NCBI GenBank assembly: GCA_024803745.1 | Contig: JANJXV010000013.1 | Coordinates: 13,947,501-14,011,500, forward strand | DNA length: 64,000 bases | Direction: 5' to 3' | DNA from: Megascapheus bottae | Lineage: Eukaryota > Chordata > Mammalia > Rodentia > Geomyidae | Shown: piece by piece, positions 1-38,005 of the stretch | How the letters are laid out: the number at the start of each line of letters is the position of its first letter | Numbering within the stretch: position 1 is the first letter of the stretch | The notes under the pieces: generated by a model | Databases searched by the model: none | Seen by the model: only the letters and a program-made list of their open reading frames with translations | Told to the model about the DNA's origin: nothing | Made by a program: the position numbers and the translations under genes

Positions 1-675
1 GCTAGGACATAAGGACATGCCATAATGGATGACATGTGCTGAAGTCACCAGCAAAGTAGGCGCTCCCTACAGAGTGACAGAAAAATATCAATTTTGATGA
101 ATGCACCCAGAATTTTGCAATGAGAAAAACCACAGGAAAGCTATTTTGTTTTTCATTTCTGAAGTAAAAGTTATTTTGAACCGCACACAGGGGCTGAGGG
201 TCTAGTGGGAGGACATCATCTTTCAGGGCTCTTGCCTTGAAGGAGTCTGCGCAGACTCACAGGCACAGCGAGCCTACCAGGCTCATGCGCCTCTGGCTCT
301 GAGCATTCACATGTTTGTGTGCACGGACGTGTGTGGATCCCCGATGCCCTAGAGACGTGAGAGAGTAACAGGACTTCCAGAGAATCCGGATGTTTGTTTT
401 CTGGCTTCTGGGCCCTCCAAAGATGAATAACTTTGGATGCCAGCCTTTGGATGCCTGCCGGAGCCAGGCGGGGTGAGTGCGTGAGGATGTAGCTTCTACC
501 CCTGGAGCACCACGGATGCAGTGACTGAGGCTCATAGCCAGCTTTCCATGAGCTCATAGGCCTGTTACCATGCTTCTCTGGGATGTGTTTCTCTTGTTTA
601 AAAAAATGGAGATGGGGAGGAGTAAGACTAGAGGGGCTTTCCTCATGCGACTGAAATAGATATTCAAGTTCACCT

Positions 676-790
676 GCATAGGAGGCTGAGATCGGAGGAT
701 CATGGTTCAAAGTCAGCTCAGGCAGAAAAGTCCATGAAATTCTGATCTCCAATTATCCAGCAAAAACTCTGGAAGTAGAGGTGTGGCAAG
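676..790 (+). mobile_element. Type II (B1-head/ID-tail) SINE fragment
   Basis: Retains the GGAGGCTGAGATC core, the CTCCAATTA linker and the start of the ID-like tail (GTAGAGGTGTGGC). Both ends are eroded. Confidence 0.75.
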
Positions 791-1684
791 AGCCCCTGAG
801 GTGTTGAGTCCAAGCCTCTGAAAAGACTGAGAAAGGAGCAGGGATGGGACCATGTGTCTCTTCACAAGTCCTTCCTTCACTGGAGGAAGGCTTTGAACTT
901 CAGTGCCCAGTCTGCTCTGGATCTCGAGGCCTAGCCTCTGGATTGCTGAAAGGGAAACAGGAAGGGAAGACGTGGGGTAGAAAAGAGAGCTCCAGGCCAC
1001 AGAAATGGGGGAGCAGATACCCCAGTGGAAGGGCAACGAAGACAGAGGAGGGAGTAAGGTGCAGAAGCTTGAGTGCACAGGGTCTGGGGTGGCCACTGCA
1101 CCCCTCTGGAGATGTGCACCAGGGCTCTACAAACAGCTCCGAGCAGACTGGGAGTGCGGAGCCAGGGCAATCTTAGGGAAGGCAGGGATGCAGTCATGAG
1201 TGTTTACAGCACTGGCTCTCGCTGGAAGGGACACAGGCTGAATGGGAGCCTACAGGCATGGGTATGCCTGGGATAAACCCTGCCCAGAAAATGCTTCAAC
1301 CCAACCCTCAAGCAAAAAGGGGCTGTTTTTAAGGACAATAAAAGTGCTCACACATTCTGGCAGAGAACCCTTCCAGGGTTTCCCCTCAGGAGGCTTCCCT
1401 GACCTGCCTGGCCTTTCCAGTCCTGTCCCCAGGGTCTCCTCCTGACTCTTGCTATCTTGTCCCTATTTCTGAATCACTTTCTACCCTTATCTCTTTCTCA
1501 TACTTTCAAGGTTTTTTTTTCTCCCTCCTCTGGGATTTGGGGAAACAGCTGGAATGGGCCAAGCTCTGAGAATGGAGCCAAATACAGTCACAGGACAAAG
1601 TAGTGTGACCGTGGGAGAGACATATACACCAGAGAAAAACACTAGAAAAGGAGGCTCACACACTGACACCCAGAGCTCAGCAAG

Positions 1685-1685
<1 letters not shown>

Positions 1686-1730
<45 letters not shown>
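1686..1730 (+). repeat. (CA)n microsatellite
   Basis: About 22 perfect CA units in intron 2. Confidence 0.97.
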
Positions 1731-1732
<2 letters not shown>

Positions 1733-2546
1733 CACCAGAGGTCATCCCCAGACAGTTGTCATGGACAGCAGTCATTCCTACACCTGCTCTGCATACTCTC
1801 AGCCAGGTAGATGAGCATTATGCCATACCTTCCTCACCACCTCCACCTTCCTTAGGCCAGCCTTTTCCCTCTGCCTTCTGCAGGCCATACCACCCCAGTG
1901 TCCAGTGCCACATCAAACCTGCTTCAGTTTGAGATGACAGACCTAGATCCTGGCTTGGAGGAAGATACCCAGCCCTGTATCGAAGAGGGGCACAGCTAAG
2001 GCAGGATTATTCATGGGACACAAACAGTGCGCATTAGGCAGGTGACCTAGTATGGACCAGAATCTGAGCTAGAGCATGGGCTTTCTGCCTCCAGAAGAGA
2101 ACTGCACAGTCCTTCCCAGCCTCCTTCAGCTTTGGAATCCCCCATCCAGCTGGGCATGGGACACCACACCTGACACCTATAGACTCCCTGGTCCTGAGGG
2201 AATTCTCTAATGCCCAGGGAGAATGGAAAAGTGACCACCGGGGTGAGAAGGCCTCCTAGAGGAGATGATGCTACTAGCTCCTTCCTGACCTGCTGCCTCT
2301 GGCCCCTTCTGCAATGGGAAAGATGGTCCTGAGAGACTGTTAGCAGTCTCTCCTGGCTGGTAGAGACACCTTGGAGAGATTGCCAATAGCTCCACCACAA
2401 GGCACCCTCATTCCTTAGCACTTTTTATCTCTAAGATTATCACCATAGCAGACTTTGTAGGCTTTGAGGAATCTTAGCTGTCTCTTCTGTCTGGGGTTGT
2501 AGGGTTTATCCCTTTTTCTACTCGCTGATGGTATGTACCCAGTCAC

Positions 2547-2584
2547 ATCCATCCATCCATCCATCCATCCATCCATCCATCCAT
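2547..2584 (+). repeat. (ATCC)n microsatellite
   Basis: About nine perfect tetranucleotide units. Confidence 0.97.
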
Positions 2585-3293
2585 GTATCTATTAATTTCT
2601 TTGACTGTAGAGAGATGTATCACTCTTTTCATATACTGGTCCAGCTGGTCACTCAGCTAGTTGGGCCACCATGTCTGCCATTCAGAATCTCTAGACTTTC
2701 TCTGTCCAGCTCATGACCTAACACTGATGTATTGTGGGAGGTTAGGGTGGAAGATGCTTCAAAGACATTTAGGGTTCTGGAACCCAGGGCCAGAGGCCAG
2801 CCAACTCATCTTTCTCAGGACATAGACTCTCTTCAGGACGGCACCTGCTTGTGTACCCTTGGGGACAGGATGCTCACCCTCCTTGCTGCCTGAGGTTTCT
2901 CTCCTTGTAATCATCTGGATACACCCAGTTCCATTCTCAAGAGCCCAGGCTAGGAGACAGGGAAGTTAAGAGGGGGCAGTAGGTTAAGATAACTGGGATG
3001 GTAGTGCTTAAGGGGCTGTTGGTGATGTGCTTGGTAGACAGGCTGTGGTGAGGAGAATGTGGGCCATAGGGATAAAATGGAGTCACTGACATGTGGATGG
3101 AGTGAGGCAGCTGAGAGTGAAGGTAGGGTGGGAGAACTGAATCAGTCTTGGTACTTTGTCTGATATCCTCATATATTTCCCATTTGGTTCTTGCTTTCCT
3201 TCTCTTCCCATGCTGGCTGTTCCCTTATCCCTTCCTTACCTGACTTTGGACCCCAGGCTGGGACTGAGGCTCTCATAAAACTAGCAACCCCGC

Positions 3294-3320
3294 CTTCCCT
3301 CCCTCCCTCCCTCCCTCCTT
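3294..3320 (+). repeat. (CCCT)n pyrimidine tract
   Basis: Short CCCT array in a pyrimidine-rich stretch, about 200 bases 5' of miR-139. Confidence 0.9.
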
Positions 3321-3528
3321 CCCCTTCTCCCCTTCCATCCTCACAACCTAGTCGTGAATGGATCCAAGGAGGCCTGGGAGCTAGAGTTGAAGCTGGCACT
3401 GACTTGGACATGGTGGGAAGGTCTGATGGGCTGGCTGTGGGCTCAGGAAGGGAGGTGCCAATCATAAGGTCAAGTTCACAAGGATGTGAGGCCACGCACG
3501 GGAGGCGCCAGGACAGGCGCAGGTGTAT

Positions 3529-3551
3529 TCTACAGTGCACGTGTCTCCAGT
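3529..3551 (+). ncRNA. MIR139: mature miR-139-5p
   Basis: 23-nt 5p arm; seed CUACAGU (positions 2-8). Confidence 0.93.
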
Positions 3552-3564
3552 GTGGCTCGGAGGC

Positions 3565-3587
3565 TGGAGACGCGGCCCTGTTGGAGT
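3565..3587 (+). ncRNA. MIR139: mature miR-139-3p
   Basis: 23-nt 3p arm; seed GGAGACG. The CpG-containing 3p arm is intact. Confidence 0.9.
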
Positions 3588-4054
3588 AACAACTGAAGCC
3601 AGAGTCTGCAAAGAGTGGGCAGGAGGAAGAAGGGGGAATGGGGGGAGATTCGGGGAGGGGAAGAGGAGAGAAAGAGGCAAGGCCTCTGGCAGGTCCTTCC
3701 TTTAGGGTTAGGCTCTTAAGCTGCATGTGACCCGTCCCATGTGCCCTGTCACATCACCCACAGCCCCATCTCATTCTCCCTTCCTCACCCCAACACTCGC
3801 CCTCTTTAGGATCTTCTTAGCTTTCTCCCTCAGGTGGGGGACATGGCATCAATTTGCCCTCAGAGGATGGGTTATTCTTCTCCTCCCTCCCCATCCTTAA
3901 CCCCTCACTTGTAAAAGCAAGATGGTCAAAGAGGCACCTCCCAGAGACAGTGTGTGTCAGAGGGTCTCATGGCATCTTTTTCTGACTACTATCTAGGACT
4001 CTTGGGCCTCACCCCAGACTGACTGGGTCAGAAATTGGGGAAGAAGAAGGGGTA

Positions 4055-4132
4055 GGGCAGAACCCAACATTATTTTAACAAGCCTCTAGGCGATTCTGGA
4101 GAATGCTAATTTGAGAACCACTGGGAGACATT
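4055..4132 (-). mobile_element. MER5A-like hAT-Charlie DNA transposon remnant
   Basis: Ends in the characteristic TTTGAGAACCACTG terminal sequence, with upstream text resembling the element's complement. Very old and short. Confidence 0.5.
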
Positions 4133-5298
4133 GGAGCCTCGGCAAGTGCATAAGAAAGGCATCTTCATTTCCCCAAAGCCAGATTCAAACTAGGTACTGA
4201 CATTGGAACTCTTGAATGTGACCCGAATCTCTGCCCCACCTCCTTCCTCCGACTAGGTCTTCCAAGAGTTTGCAAGCTTCTTTCCTTTTCCTCCAGCTCC
4301 TGATCCAGCTTAGCCTTATACGGGAGGCCTGGGAGTTTAAGATGTTAGCATGCACAGGCAGCTTTTCTCTGAATATGTAGGCACCAGTGTGTGCTACAGG
4401 CAGCTCCCTGGGCAGGTGGCAGGCGTGGGCAGGGAGGGAGGGAGAAAAGAGAGGGAGGGAAGGAAGCCTTATCCTGCTTCCTCATCATCTGCCTCCATCG
4501 CTGGGTGTGGTATGAGGGCTGTGAGGAACCACAAAGGAAACCCAGGATGCTGGGATCAGGCTACCGTCCTAGCCCAGGCAAATGAGGCTACCCTGTATTG
4601 AACCCCTAGAAAGCCTCCTCTGGAGGTGTTATATCAAGCCTCCCTAACCAAGTAGTGGATGACATGTGTTAGGCATAGAGATGGCTAAATTCTCCTTTGT
4701 GCTTGAGGGCCTTATTCTGGGGGGTGAGCTACAGAGACTATATTGTTCACGAGAAAGCTGAAAGTAAAAGAGGCAAAGGTAGCATCTGCCTTGGTATCTT
4801 GCATTCTGGACACCTAGCACCTTCCCCCCCCCACACACACATCTGGTGGGTATCCATCTTGGGTGAGGTGCATTCTTCCCAAGTAAGTTCTCAATATGAC
4901 TTCTCAGAGGGATGGAGGAGGAGTGGGTGGGAGAGACAGAAGAGGGTGGGGGCAGGGACTAAGCAAACGAGCTGGAGAGTGGGCCGAGGAAGAGTGAGGA
5001 TGTGGAGGTGGAGAAGATGCCCTGACTTTAGAGGCAAAACAGAACAGTATGTGAGTGGCTGAGAGAGATACTAGTGAATCATGGAGAGAGGCAGAGTCCA
5101 CTCAGGGAGGTTAGAAAGCCTGGATCAGAGAGAAGGAAAGAGGAACGAATGAATCCCAACATTCTGGTGGGGAGATGGTTTGAAGGATCTCTCCCGGGTT
5201 TAGGGAAGAAAATACTAAGCTCCAGACTGAGAAGAGAAACTCCACCTCTGTAGGCTACATACTGGACCCACACTAGTGAAACTGGTGTCATGTGTCAG

Positions 5299-5538
5299 TG
5301 CTGGGAGCAGTACTTGCACTCAGGGCCTGGCTACTCTCCCTGAGATTTTTTTTTTTGCTCAATGCTAGTACTCTACCACTTGAGCCATAGTTCTACCTCC
5401 TGCTTTTTTTTTTTTGATAGTTAATTGGATATAAGTGTTTCATAGGCTTTCCTGCTTGGGCTAGCTTTGAACCACAGTCCTCAGAAGTGGGCTTCCTGAG
5501 TAACTAGGATTATAGATGTGAGCCATTGGTGCCAACTA
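5299..5538 (-). mobile_element. Type II SINE, antisense
   Basis: Reads as the complement of the composite SINE: CACTCAGGGCCTGG, TACCACTTGAGCCA, then GTAACTAGGATTATAG and GTGAGCCA at its head. Diverged and internally T-expanded. Confidence 0.85.
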
Positions 5539-6055
5539 TGTTACTAATACTTGAGTGTGATACTGTTATCCTCTTGTAGGCCAATGAGCGAGCACTGTGG
5601 GCCTTCACTCCAGAGCAGGAGGCAGGAACGGGTCTAGGAGCCTGATGGTAGGGAGAATAATAAAAGGGTTAGCAGAGGTTGGTGAAGACAAAGTCGTAGA
5701 GGTGACACTGTAGAGCACTATATGACAATGACTGCAACCTTCAAGAATGCCTATCAGTCCCTGCACAGGTGGCTGTAAAGGGGATCTGCCAAGGTTTTTG
5801 GCTTCATGTGATTTTAGACTGTAAGGAGGAGTTAAAAGTAATTCAATCCAGACCCTTTCTTCCTCCCACCCCCATCAGTGCAGAACTGCTTATCTTGCGC
5901 AGGCTGAGCCTCAGTCCTAGCTTCAGTGGAGACTTGACCAAGCTCTTCTTTCTTGGTACCCAGGGAGAGTTTAATGTGTGGGAATGGTGCTATCTGTGGT
6001 ACTGAGGGTCCTGCCTCAGACCACAGAGCAACAGAGTTGGGAAGAACAGGAGGGC

Positions 6056-6806
6056 TCCATCCATCCATTTACCTACCACCTACCACTATTTTCCCACTCA
6101 CTCATGCCTTTATCCATCCATCTACCCACTTGCCCCGATTCACAACCCATCATCTACCCATGTTTCCATTCATCCATCCACCTACCATCCACCCAACATC
6201 CACCCATTCTTCTAATCACCCACCCATTTTCTCACTTACCTAGCTATCAATCCATCCATACACTTACCAATCTACCATCCACTATTTACTTATCACTCAC
6301 TAGACACCCATCTACCTGCCATCTACCCATTACCCACCATCTACCCATCCATCCATGCAGCATCCACCCATCCATCCATCCATCCACTTACCCACCATTC
6401 ACATCAACCATCTGCCCACTTTCCCACTCACCTACCCATTTACCCATCTACCCACTTACTTATACACCATCTACTACCCACTATTCACTCACCATCTGCT
6501 TATCGACACACTATCCACCACCCACTATTTATTTAATCACCTATCTATCCAGTATCCACCCATTTACCCATCTACTCACCTTCTACCAGCAAACACCACC
6601 CATCATCCATCTCATCTACCACCATCCAACCATTCACCCATCCTTTACCATGTACACATCTGTTTATCTACCAGCCAGCCACTCCTTCACCTATCCACCA
6701 GCCATCCACTCAGCTACCCATTTGCCCACCTACCACCTATCATTCATACACTTACCCACCCACCTACCTATCCATCCATCTACCCACCCACACACCCATC
6801 ATCATT
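6056..6806 (+). repeat. Degenerate (CCAT/CCAC/TACC)n tetranucleotide array, about 750 bp
   Basis: Continuous CCATCCAT, CTACCCA and CACCCAT variants. The low complexity keeps reading frames open by chance; there is no gene here. Confidence 0.95.
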
Positions 6807-7585
6807 AAACTACAAAAACCAATGAAATATATTCAGATCTACTTTTCTAACGAGGAAATCAAAATTCAGAAAAGGAAACGGGTGTGTTTAAGGCCACAAA
6901 GGTCTTCTGTCGTCAATCTGGGACAAGGCTAGCTGTTTTCTATACACCACAGATTCTCCCCTGGGGTCTGAGAAATTGCTTGGTTATTATGCTGATATTT
7001 ACACTGGTGTTTGTTCAGAAAAGCTGTGAGGACAGGAAATGTGACCTCTTCCAACCCACCCTGAGTACAGACTCTGTCTGCACACATTCCAATGTGCTTA
7101 CTTGTGCGTGCACAGGATATATAGTTGTATTTCTATCGGTGTGTGCATGTTTGTGGGAGGTTGTACGAACACAGGTATGGAAAGAAAGATGTGTGCCTGG
7201 CCATAAGCATATGTGAGCAGGAGTGCCTACTGGATTTGTCCTCTTTTCCTTTTACTGTTCCTGGGCTCTAAACAGGAATGGAGGGTGGCTCCTCCTCCCA
7301 TCTTGTGCCTCCAGTTCAGGAATTGCCCCACTTCCCAGTTGAAGAAGCTCTCTATTAATTCTCTCCTCCTACCCCTCTGTTTTCTAAACTCATACTTCAT
7401 GTGCTAAACTTTGAGTTCCTTCTCCCTCCTCACCCCCGCCCCCCCGAGTTGATGGATGAAGATGTCTGCTTTGAAATCTGGGTAAGGTCCTTGTTGCAGG
7501 TGGCATTTGAGTAAGCTATAAAGGCTTTTTTAAGTGTCTAGTTTGCTTTTCCTAGCAGTGGTTCCTACACTCAACACCCCCCCAG

Positions 7586-7586
<1 letters not shown>

Positions 7587-7635
<49 letters not shown>
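7587..7635 (+). repeat. (CA)n microsatellite
   Basis: About 23 CA units with one interruption. Confidence 0.95.
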
Positions 7636-7638
<3 letters not shown>

Positions 7639-8014
7639 CCTAGGGTCAAGTGGGCAAGCTTGGAAGAGGAAGGAGAGAAGGATATCTACATCGAGTCCAC
7701 ATTAGCTGAGAATGTGAAGCCCTTCCTTGCTGCTACCCCAAGTCTTCCGAAGTTTCTTTTTCCATTCCTACCTCCCTGCACTGCCATATCTTGCCATTGG
7801 CCTTAAAAGTCACAGAAAATGGATCAGTCAGAGCAAAGGCAAGACAAACAACCACCAATTCCAGTAAAGGACAGTTCAGGACATCCTCCAGTCAAGGCAA
7901 AGGTCAAGTTGAAGAGTTTACCAATCAGAATAAAGGACACACTGTTTCTGTCAGGCCCTCGGTGTGGGAGATGGGGATCAAGTGTTGAGCAGGAGCCAGA
8001 TTGGAGCTGGGGAT

Positions 8015-8135
8015 CTAGAGATTTGAGTTCTGGATCTGGCTCTGTCTTGAGCAACTGGGTTAACCATACATATGGTTGAAACTAGATTTTCTTATCTGTC
8101 AAATGGGAGATAGATGTCTGAAGTCTGTGGCATTA
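8015..8135 (+). mobile_element. MIR SINE remnant
   Basis: Carries the MIR pattern: TTGAGTTCTGGATCTGGCTC, then TTCTTATCTGTCAAATGGGA. Confidence 0.65.
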
Positions 8136-8148
8136 AAAGCTTTCTCTC

Positions 8149-8349
8149 AGGGCCAGGAGTTTGGCCTAATGGTAGAGTGTTTGCTTAGCATACATGAAGA
8201 CCCGGTTTCGACTCCTCAGTACCACATACACAGAAAAAGCTGGAAGTGGTGCTGTGGCTCCAGTGATAGAGATCTAGCCTTAAGAAAGCCCAAGGACAGT
8301 GCTCAGCTCTGAGTTCAAGGCCCAAGACTGGCAAAACAACAACAACAAT
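8149..8349 (+). mobile_element. Type I (dimeric ID-like) SINE
   Basis: Left unit GTTTGGCCTAATGGTAGAG to CCTCAGTACCACATA; right unit GTGCTGTGGCTCCAGTGATA to GACTGGCAAAA; tail (CAA)n. Confidence 0.92.
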
Positions 8350-9496
8350 GTTCTCCTCCTGTATTAGGCACATTCCATTGCCTTGCCCTTTCCCGCCAGC
8401 CCCAGTGCGCATGTCAGATGTCAATGAGGGCAAAATCTCTCGGGTCAGTTTAATGACTCCCTTTCTCCACACAGCAGTAGGTCTTCACTCAGAGCCAGCA
8501 GCCTGCCTTTGAAGCTCCAGTGTGGGAAATCAAACCCTAGAAACTTTATTTTGAGATTCTGTACAGGCATTAACTCTTCCTCCCTCTCGAGTCTTTATTA
8601 TTATTGACCTTGAACAGCCATTGTAGGCTGTGTGTAAACTCTGCAAATATGTTCTTGGAATGCTTGCCTGTGATCCATGAGGAGATAGCTGTACCTGTGT
8701 GTGCATGCATGTGTGCATGAGTGCCTGCAGGAGTCTGCAACATGCTGGGTGTCTGTGAGGACTTGGAACTCTCAGCAAGAGTGGCATTAATGGTTTAGGA
8801 GCTGTGATGAGAAATATCTAAGAGTCGAAGCACAAGTGATCCAACTTAAGGATTGTGTTGTTTTGGAACCAGTAGCTTCCGGTATCCAATGGCAGTTTTC
8901 TGTCCATGAACAAGAAACATCTCATCACTGAGAAGTGGGAGAATCTTGAGCTGGGACCAGGGAAAGCAATACCCATAGGCATTGGAGGACACTTCTGCCC
9001 CTTTCTCCTGGGAAAACAGGATGCTGGGGCAGGGGTTGGAGCCAAGAAGACTTATAAGTGAAATTTGGAGCTAAGCCTGGACCCTAACACCTCCTACCCC
9101 CTCACCCCACCCCATGCAGGATTCTCCTCTGTAGCCTTTGGAATATGTGGGCTTCTGTCTCACCCTTGAGCACCTTCAGGGCTGAGAGTTTGCTTCCTCC
9201 CTCTTTCTCTTAATGGCCTTTGGAGCTTGGCTCTGCTGGGAAGAAGGTCACTTAGGTCATGGGACCCAGCCTCCTGTGAGATTCTGTGCACCCCAGGCTA
9301 GCCACTGGGCCATGGAGTTCAGGACTCCTAAGTCCTGAGAATTGGAAGTTAGAGATTGAGGTGCTTGACTGTGCTCTGCTTTAGCCCCTAGGTAATCCAG
9401 TCTTTGTCCCATTCAGGACTTGGTTTCCAACTCCCTCTTCAACATAAGCCATGTCCTTTTGATGAGCCTTGGACTCAAAGAACAAGAATGAGTTTT

Positions 9497-9726
9497 TGTT
9501 TTATTTTGTTTTTGGTTCTGGGGCTTGAACTCAGGGTCTGGGTGCTGTCCCTGAGTTTTTATGCTCAAGGCTGGTGTGTACTGCTTAGAGTTGCAGTGCT
9601 ACTTCTGGTGCTTGATTGGAGATGAGTCTCACAGATTTTCCTGTCCAGGCTGGCTTCAAACTGCAATTCTCAGATCTCAGCCTCCTGGGTAGCTAGAATT
9701 ACAAGTGTGAGCCACCAGCGCCTGAT
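9497..9726 (-). mobile_element. Type II SINE, antisense
   Basis: GGGGCTTGAACTCAGGGTCTG through GATCTCAGCCTCCTGGGTAG to GTGAGCCACCAGCGCCTGA. Confidence 0.9.
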
Positions 9727-10205
9727 TGATAATGGGTTTTTTAAACTGGACTATAAAAATGGAGGAACTGTTATCGTCATTATTTGGATTAACAGATCTC
9801 TAATGAATATGACCTGTAATGTCAACCTTTTAATTTTTCCAACTTGTGGTCCACCAACTTTATATTATTGCCACCTGAATGTGGTCCAAGCCATGCCTCA
9901 TTTATCCTCTACATAATCACTTTGCTTTTTGACCCAAGACCCAGCTATTCACAGGGAAGATAGCAGAAAGAACTTTCAAGGGCTGGGGAGAGGGCACAGC
10001 TGAGTGGATAAAGTGTGAGTCACAATCCTGCCTTGGCCCTGGATCCTCTGTTCCATTACCTTTTCCTTTGATCCCCATGGTGCAGGCCGGACTTAATAGA
10101 ACAAGAAGCTGTGACCTTTGTTGTCTCTGTTCCGGCTTTCCAAGGACGAGGTCTGTTTCAGGGATTGGGAAGCAGAGGCAACGAAGGCTGACTTCTTTGC
10201 CTCCC

Positions 10206-10247
10206 GATGATGATGGTGGTGATGATGATGATGATGATAATGATGAT
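10206..10247 (+). repeat. (GAT)n trinucleotide repeat
   Basis: About 14 GAT units with a few substitutions. Confidence 0.95.
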
Positions 10248-10334
10248 TCTTTTTGGTATTATTGGAATTATTGAACTTTGGGCTTTGCCTTTGCCAGGCA
10301 GGTGCTTTACTGTGTAACACACACATCCAACCCT

Positions 10335-10450
10335 GATTATTTTTGAGATAGGGTCTTGCTTTTTGTCTAGAGCAGCCTGGACCCGTGATCTTCCTATGTA
10401 TACTTCCTGTCATAACTGGGAAGACAGGTATGCACCACTGTGCTCAACAA
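10335..10450 (-). mobile_element. B1 (7SL-derived) SINE, antisense, diverged
   Basis: TTTTGAGATAGGGTCTTGC followed by diverged complement of the B1 body, ending AGGTATGCACCACTGTGCTC. Confidence 0.65.
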
Positions 10451-11016
10451 CTGGCTGACATGGGAGTTTTGAGTTGGCTTCAAACACTACCTTCTCAATC
10501 TTTGTCTTCCAAGTTACTAGAGTTATATGTTGTATTTCTGCTACTTTTGATCTAGTCCTAATTCAGTTGTGAGGTGAAACTGAGCCAGCCACTGCCCTCC
10601 TGTGAAAGCAGTGAATCCAGCTGCACTCAGCCTTCTGCCACATCTGCCCTGGGCTGGACCTTCCTGACACACCTTTAACACTCGGTTTTATTTTTATTTC
10701 TAGGTTTTACTGCTCAGTTTCACTTTGTCTTCATGGCAGCCTGTAGGGGGCGAGAGCCATAGTTGCTTCAATTTAGATTAAGGCTCAGTGACTCTAAGAC
10801 ACACACGCAAGCCAAGTCCTTGGCTCTTCTTCAGTTTCCCCAAGTGTAATATGGGGGGACTTGGGGATTCTTTGCTTTCATTGTGTTTGATTCTGAGACA
10901 CAAGATCTGGAGGGGATTCAAGCTTCGGAGCCTTAGACATTATGTCCAAGGCCCCTGGATACAGGAGCCACTCCAGCCTGCCTGGCAGGCTCCTAATACC
11001 CTCTCCTCTCTTGCAG

Positions 11017-36839
<25,823 letters not shown>

Positions 36840-38005
36840 TGCCCTCCCCAGGACCCTCCCTGCCCAGCTCTCCTTCGCAGACCTTCACCAGTCTGGCCTG
36901 AGGCACTGGGAACCAGAGCCATGGGTCCTGGCTATTCGACCAGGACTTCCTGTGTGAGCTGGGCACTGAGCATTGCTCTTCCTGGGCCTCAGCTTTCTTG
37001 TTTATAGAATGGAAGCAAAACTTCTAGCCTAGAGGGACTTTGCCATTGAACAGAGAGCACAGTGGTGACCCACGGACAGGGGTCCCTGCACTGTACCTCT
37101 GACTACACCCTGACACTTTCTCCCCAAGTCACTCTTTGAGCAGTCCTAGTGGTTCCTTCTGTGCCCTGTTCCTAACACCACCAGATCTGTGGCTGTTGCT
37201 CCTGCAGACCACTACCCTTTGGGGGTCTCTAGAATTCCTCGTGGGAGGAGAAGGGGGACACCTATATGAACATAGGGTGGAGAACAGTCTCCAGCTCTGC
37301 TGGAGGACTAGAAACAGCCACACAGAGAAGGCAGCCCTGAGGACCCCTCTGTGGAATGGTGGCATTGGGACCTGGGAGTTCTCAAGGAGAAAGCCACCAT
37401 CCTGGCAGCTCAGTGCTCCGGGGAGAGGGAAGGCACTGGGAGACAGGCCCATGTGTTCCAGCTGTGTCTGCTAGCTGTGTGAGCTGGGGCAGCTTCCCAC
37501 GCTCTCTGGGCAAAACAGGAGAGAGACAGACCATTGGTTCTCTAAGCCTTGCCTGAATTTCACGTTCTTATGGCACCGTGGAGCCCCAGCAGAGGCAGTG
37601 GAACATCTCTGCCAGCCTAGGGCAAAGAATGCCCAACCTGGAATCCCTCAGTGTCCCCCTCCCTGAGTGTACCCCTTTGGCCCTGGCCCCTCTCCCATTT
37701 CTGCCAACCAAGAAAGGCCTGGCCTCACCCTGGCCAGGCTTCTCTCCTCTTCAAGGCCATATCCATCTGTGCCCCTGGGCTTGGGAGACCCCTCCGAGAG
37801 CCAGGCCTCTTGGGTGAGCCAGCTGCTGGCTTTTCTCTTCTGTTTCATTCTGTGTGTGTTGTGGGCGGGGGAGGGGCCACCTGCCTTACCTACTCGGAGT
37901 TGCCTTTAGAGAGATGCGTTTTTCTAGGACTCTGTGCACCTGTTGTATGTGGTCCCGTGGGCTGACTGCTTTGTACATGAGAATAAATCTATTTCTTTCT
38001 ACCAA
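36840..38005 (+). other. PDE2A: PDE2A 3' untranslated region
   Basis: About 1.17 kb of non-coding sequence between the stop and the polyadenylation region, with no intervening acceptor. The 3' end is approximate: AATAAA at 37982-37987 plus about 15-20 bases. A diverged MIR-like stretch may lie near 37465-37560. Confidence 0.75.
37982..37987 (+). terminator. PDE2A: Canonical polyadenylation signal of PDE2A
   Basis: AATAAA followed 30-60 bases later by a GT-rich stretch (about 38023-38046), the usual downstream element. No better signal lies between the stop codon and here. Confidence 0.85.

Larger units (their letters stand above)
3523..3590 (+). ncRNA. MIR139: miR-139 precursor hairpin
   Basis: The 68-nt sequence appears identical to the human mir-139 precursor as I recall it. 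The 5p arm is 3529-3551 (starts TCTACAGTGCACG) and the 3p arm 3565-3587 (starts TGGAGACGCGGCC); they pair around a loop at about 3552-3564. A TGTG apical motif sits at the loop start (3551-3554), and a CNNC-type motif (CTGC, 3606-3609) lies about 19 nt past the 3p arm, both known Drosha aids. It is on the same strand as PDE2A, so it is probably processed from the host intron or its own promoter in that intron. miR-139-5p is a known brain-enriched, tumour-suppressive miRNA. Confidence 0.97.
1..11016 (+). other. PDE2A: PDE2A intron 2 (3' part)
   Basis: All sequence before the first visible exon. It holds the miR-139 hairpin, a few SINE and MIR fragments and simple repeats. I see no other gene. 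Intron number and membership are inferred from the human gene, where miR-139 is intronic to PDE2A. Confidence 0.75.

Noticed and set aside
5978..6825. Long open frames of up to 276 codons
   Set aside because: They fall in the CCAT/CCAC tetranucleotide array, which rarely makes stops; the product is low-complexity and two frames are open at once.
1..11016. PDE2A exons 1-2 or an alternative first exon
   Set aside because: I looked for the proline-rich exon 2 (LKPDEPPPPP-type) and known N-termini and found none; they should lie upstream of the window.
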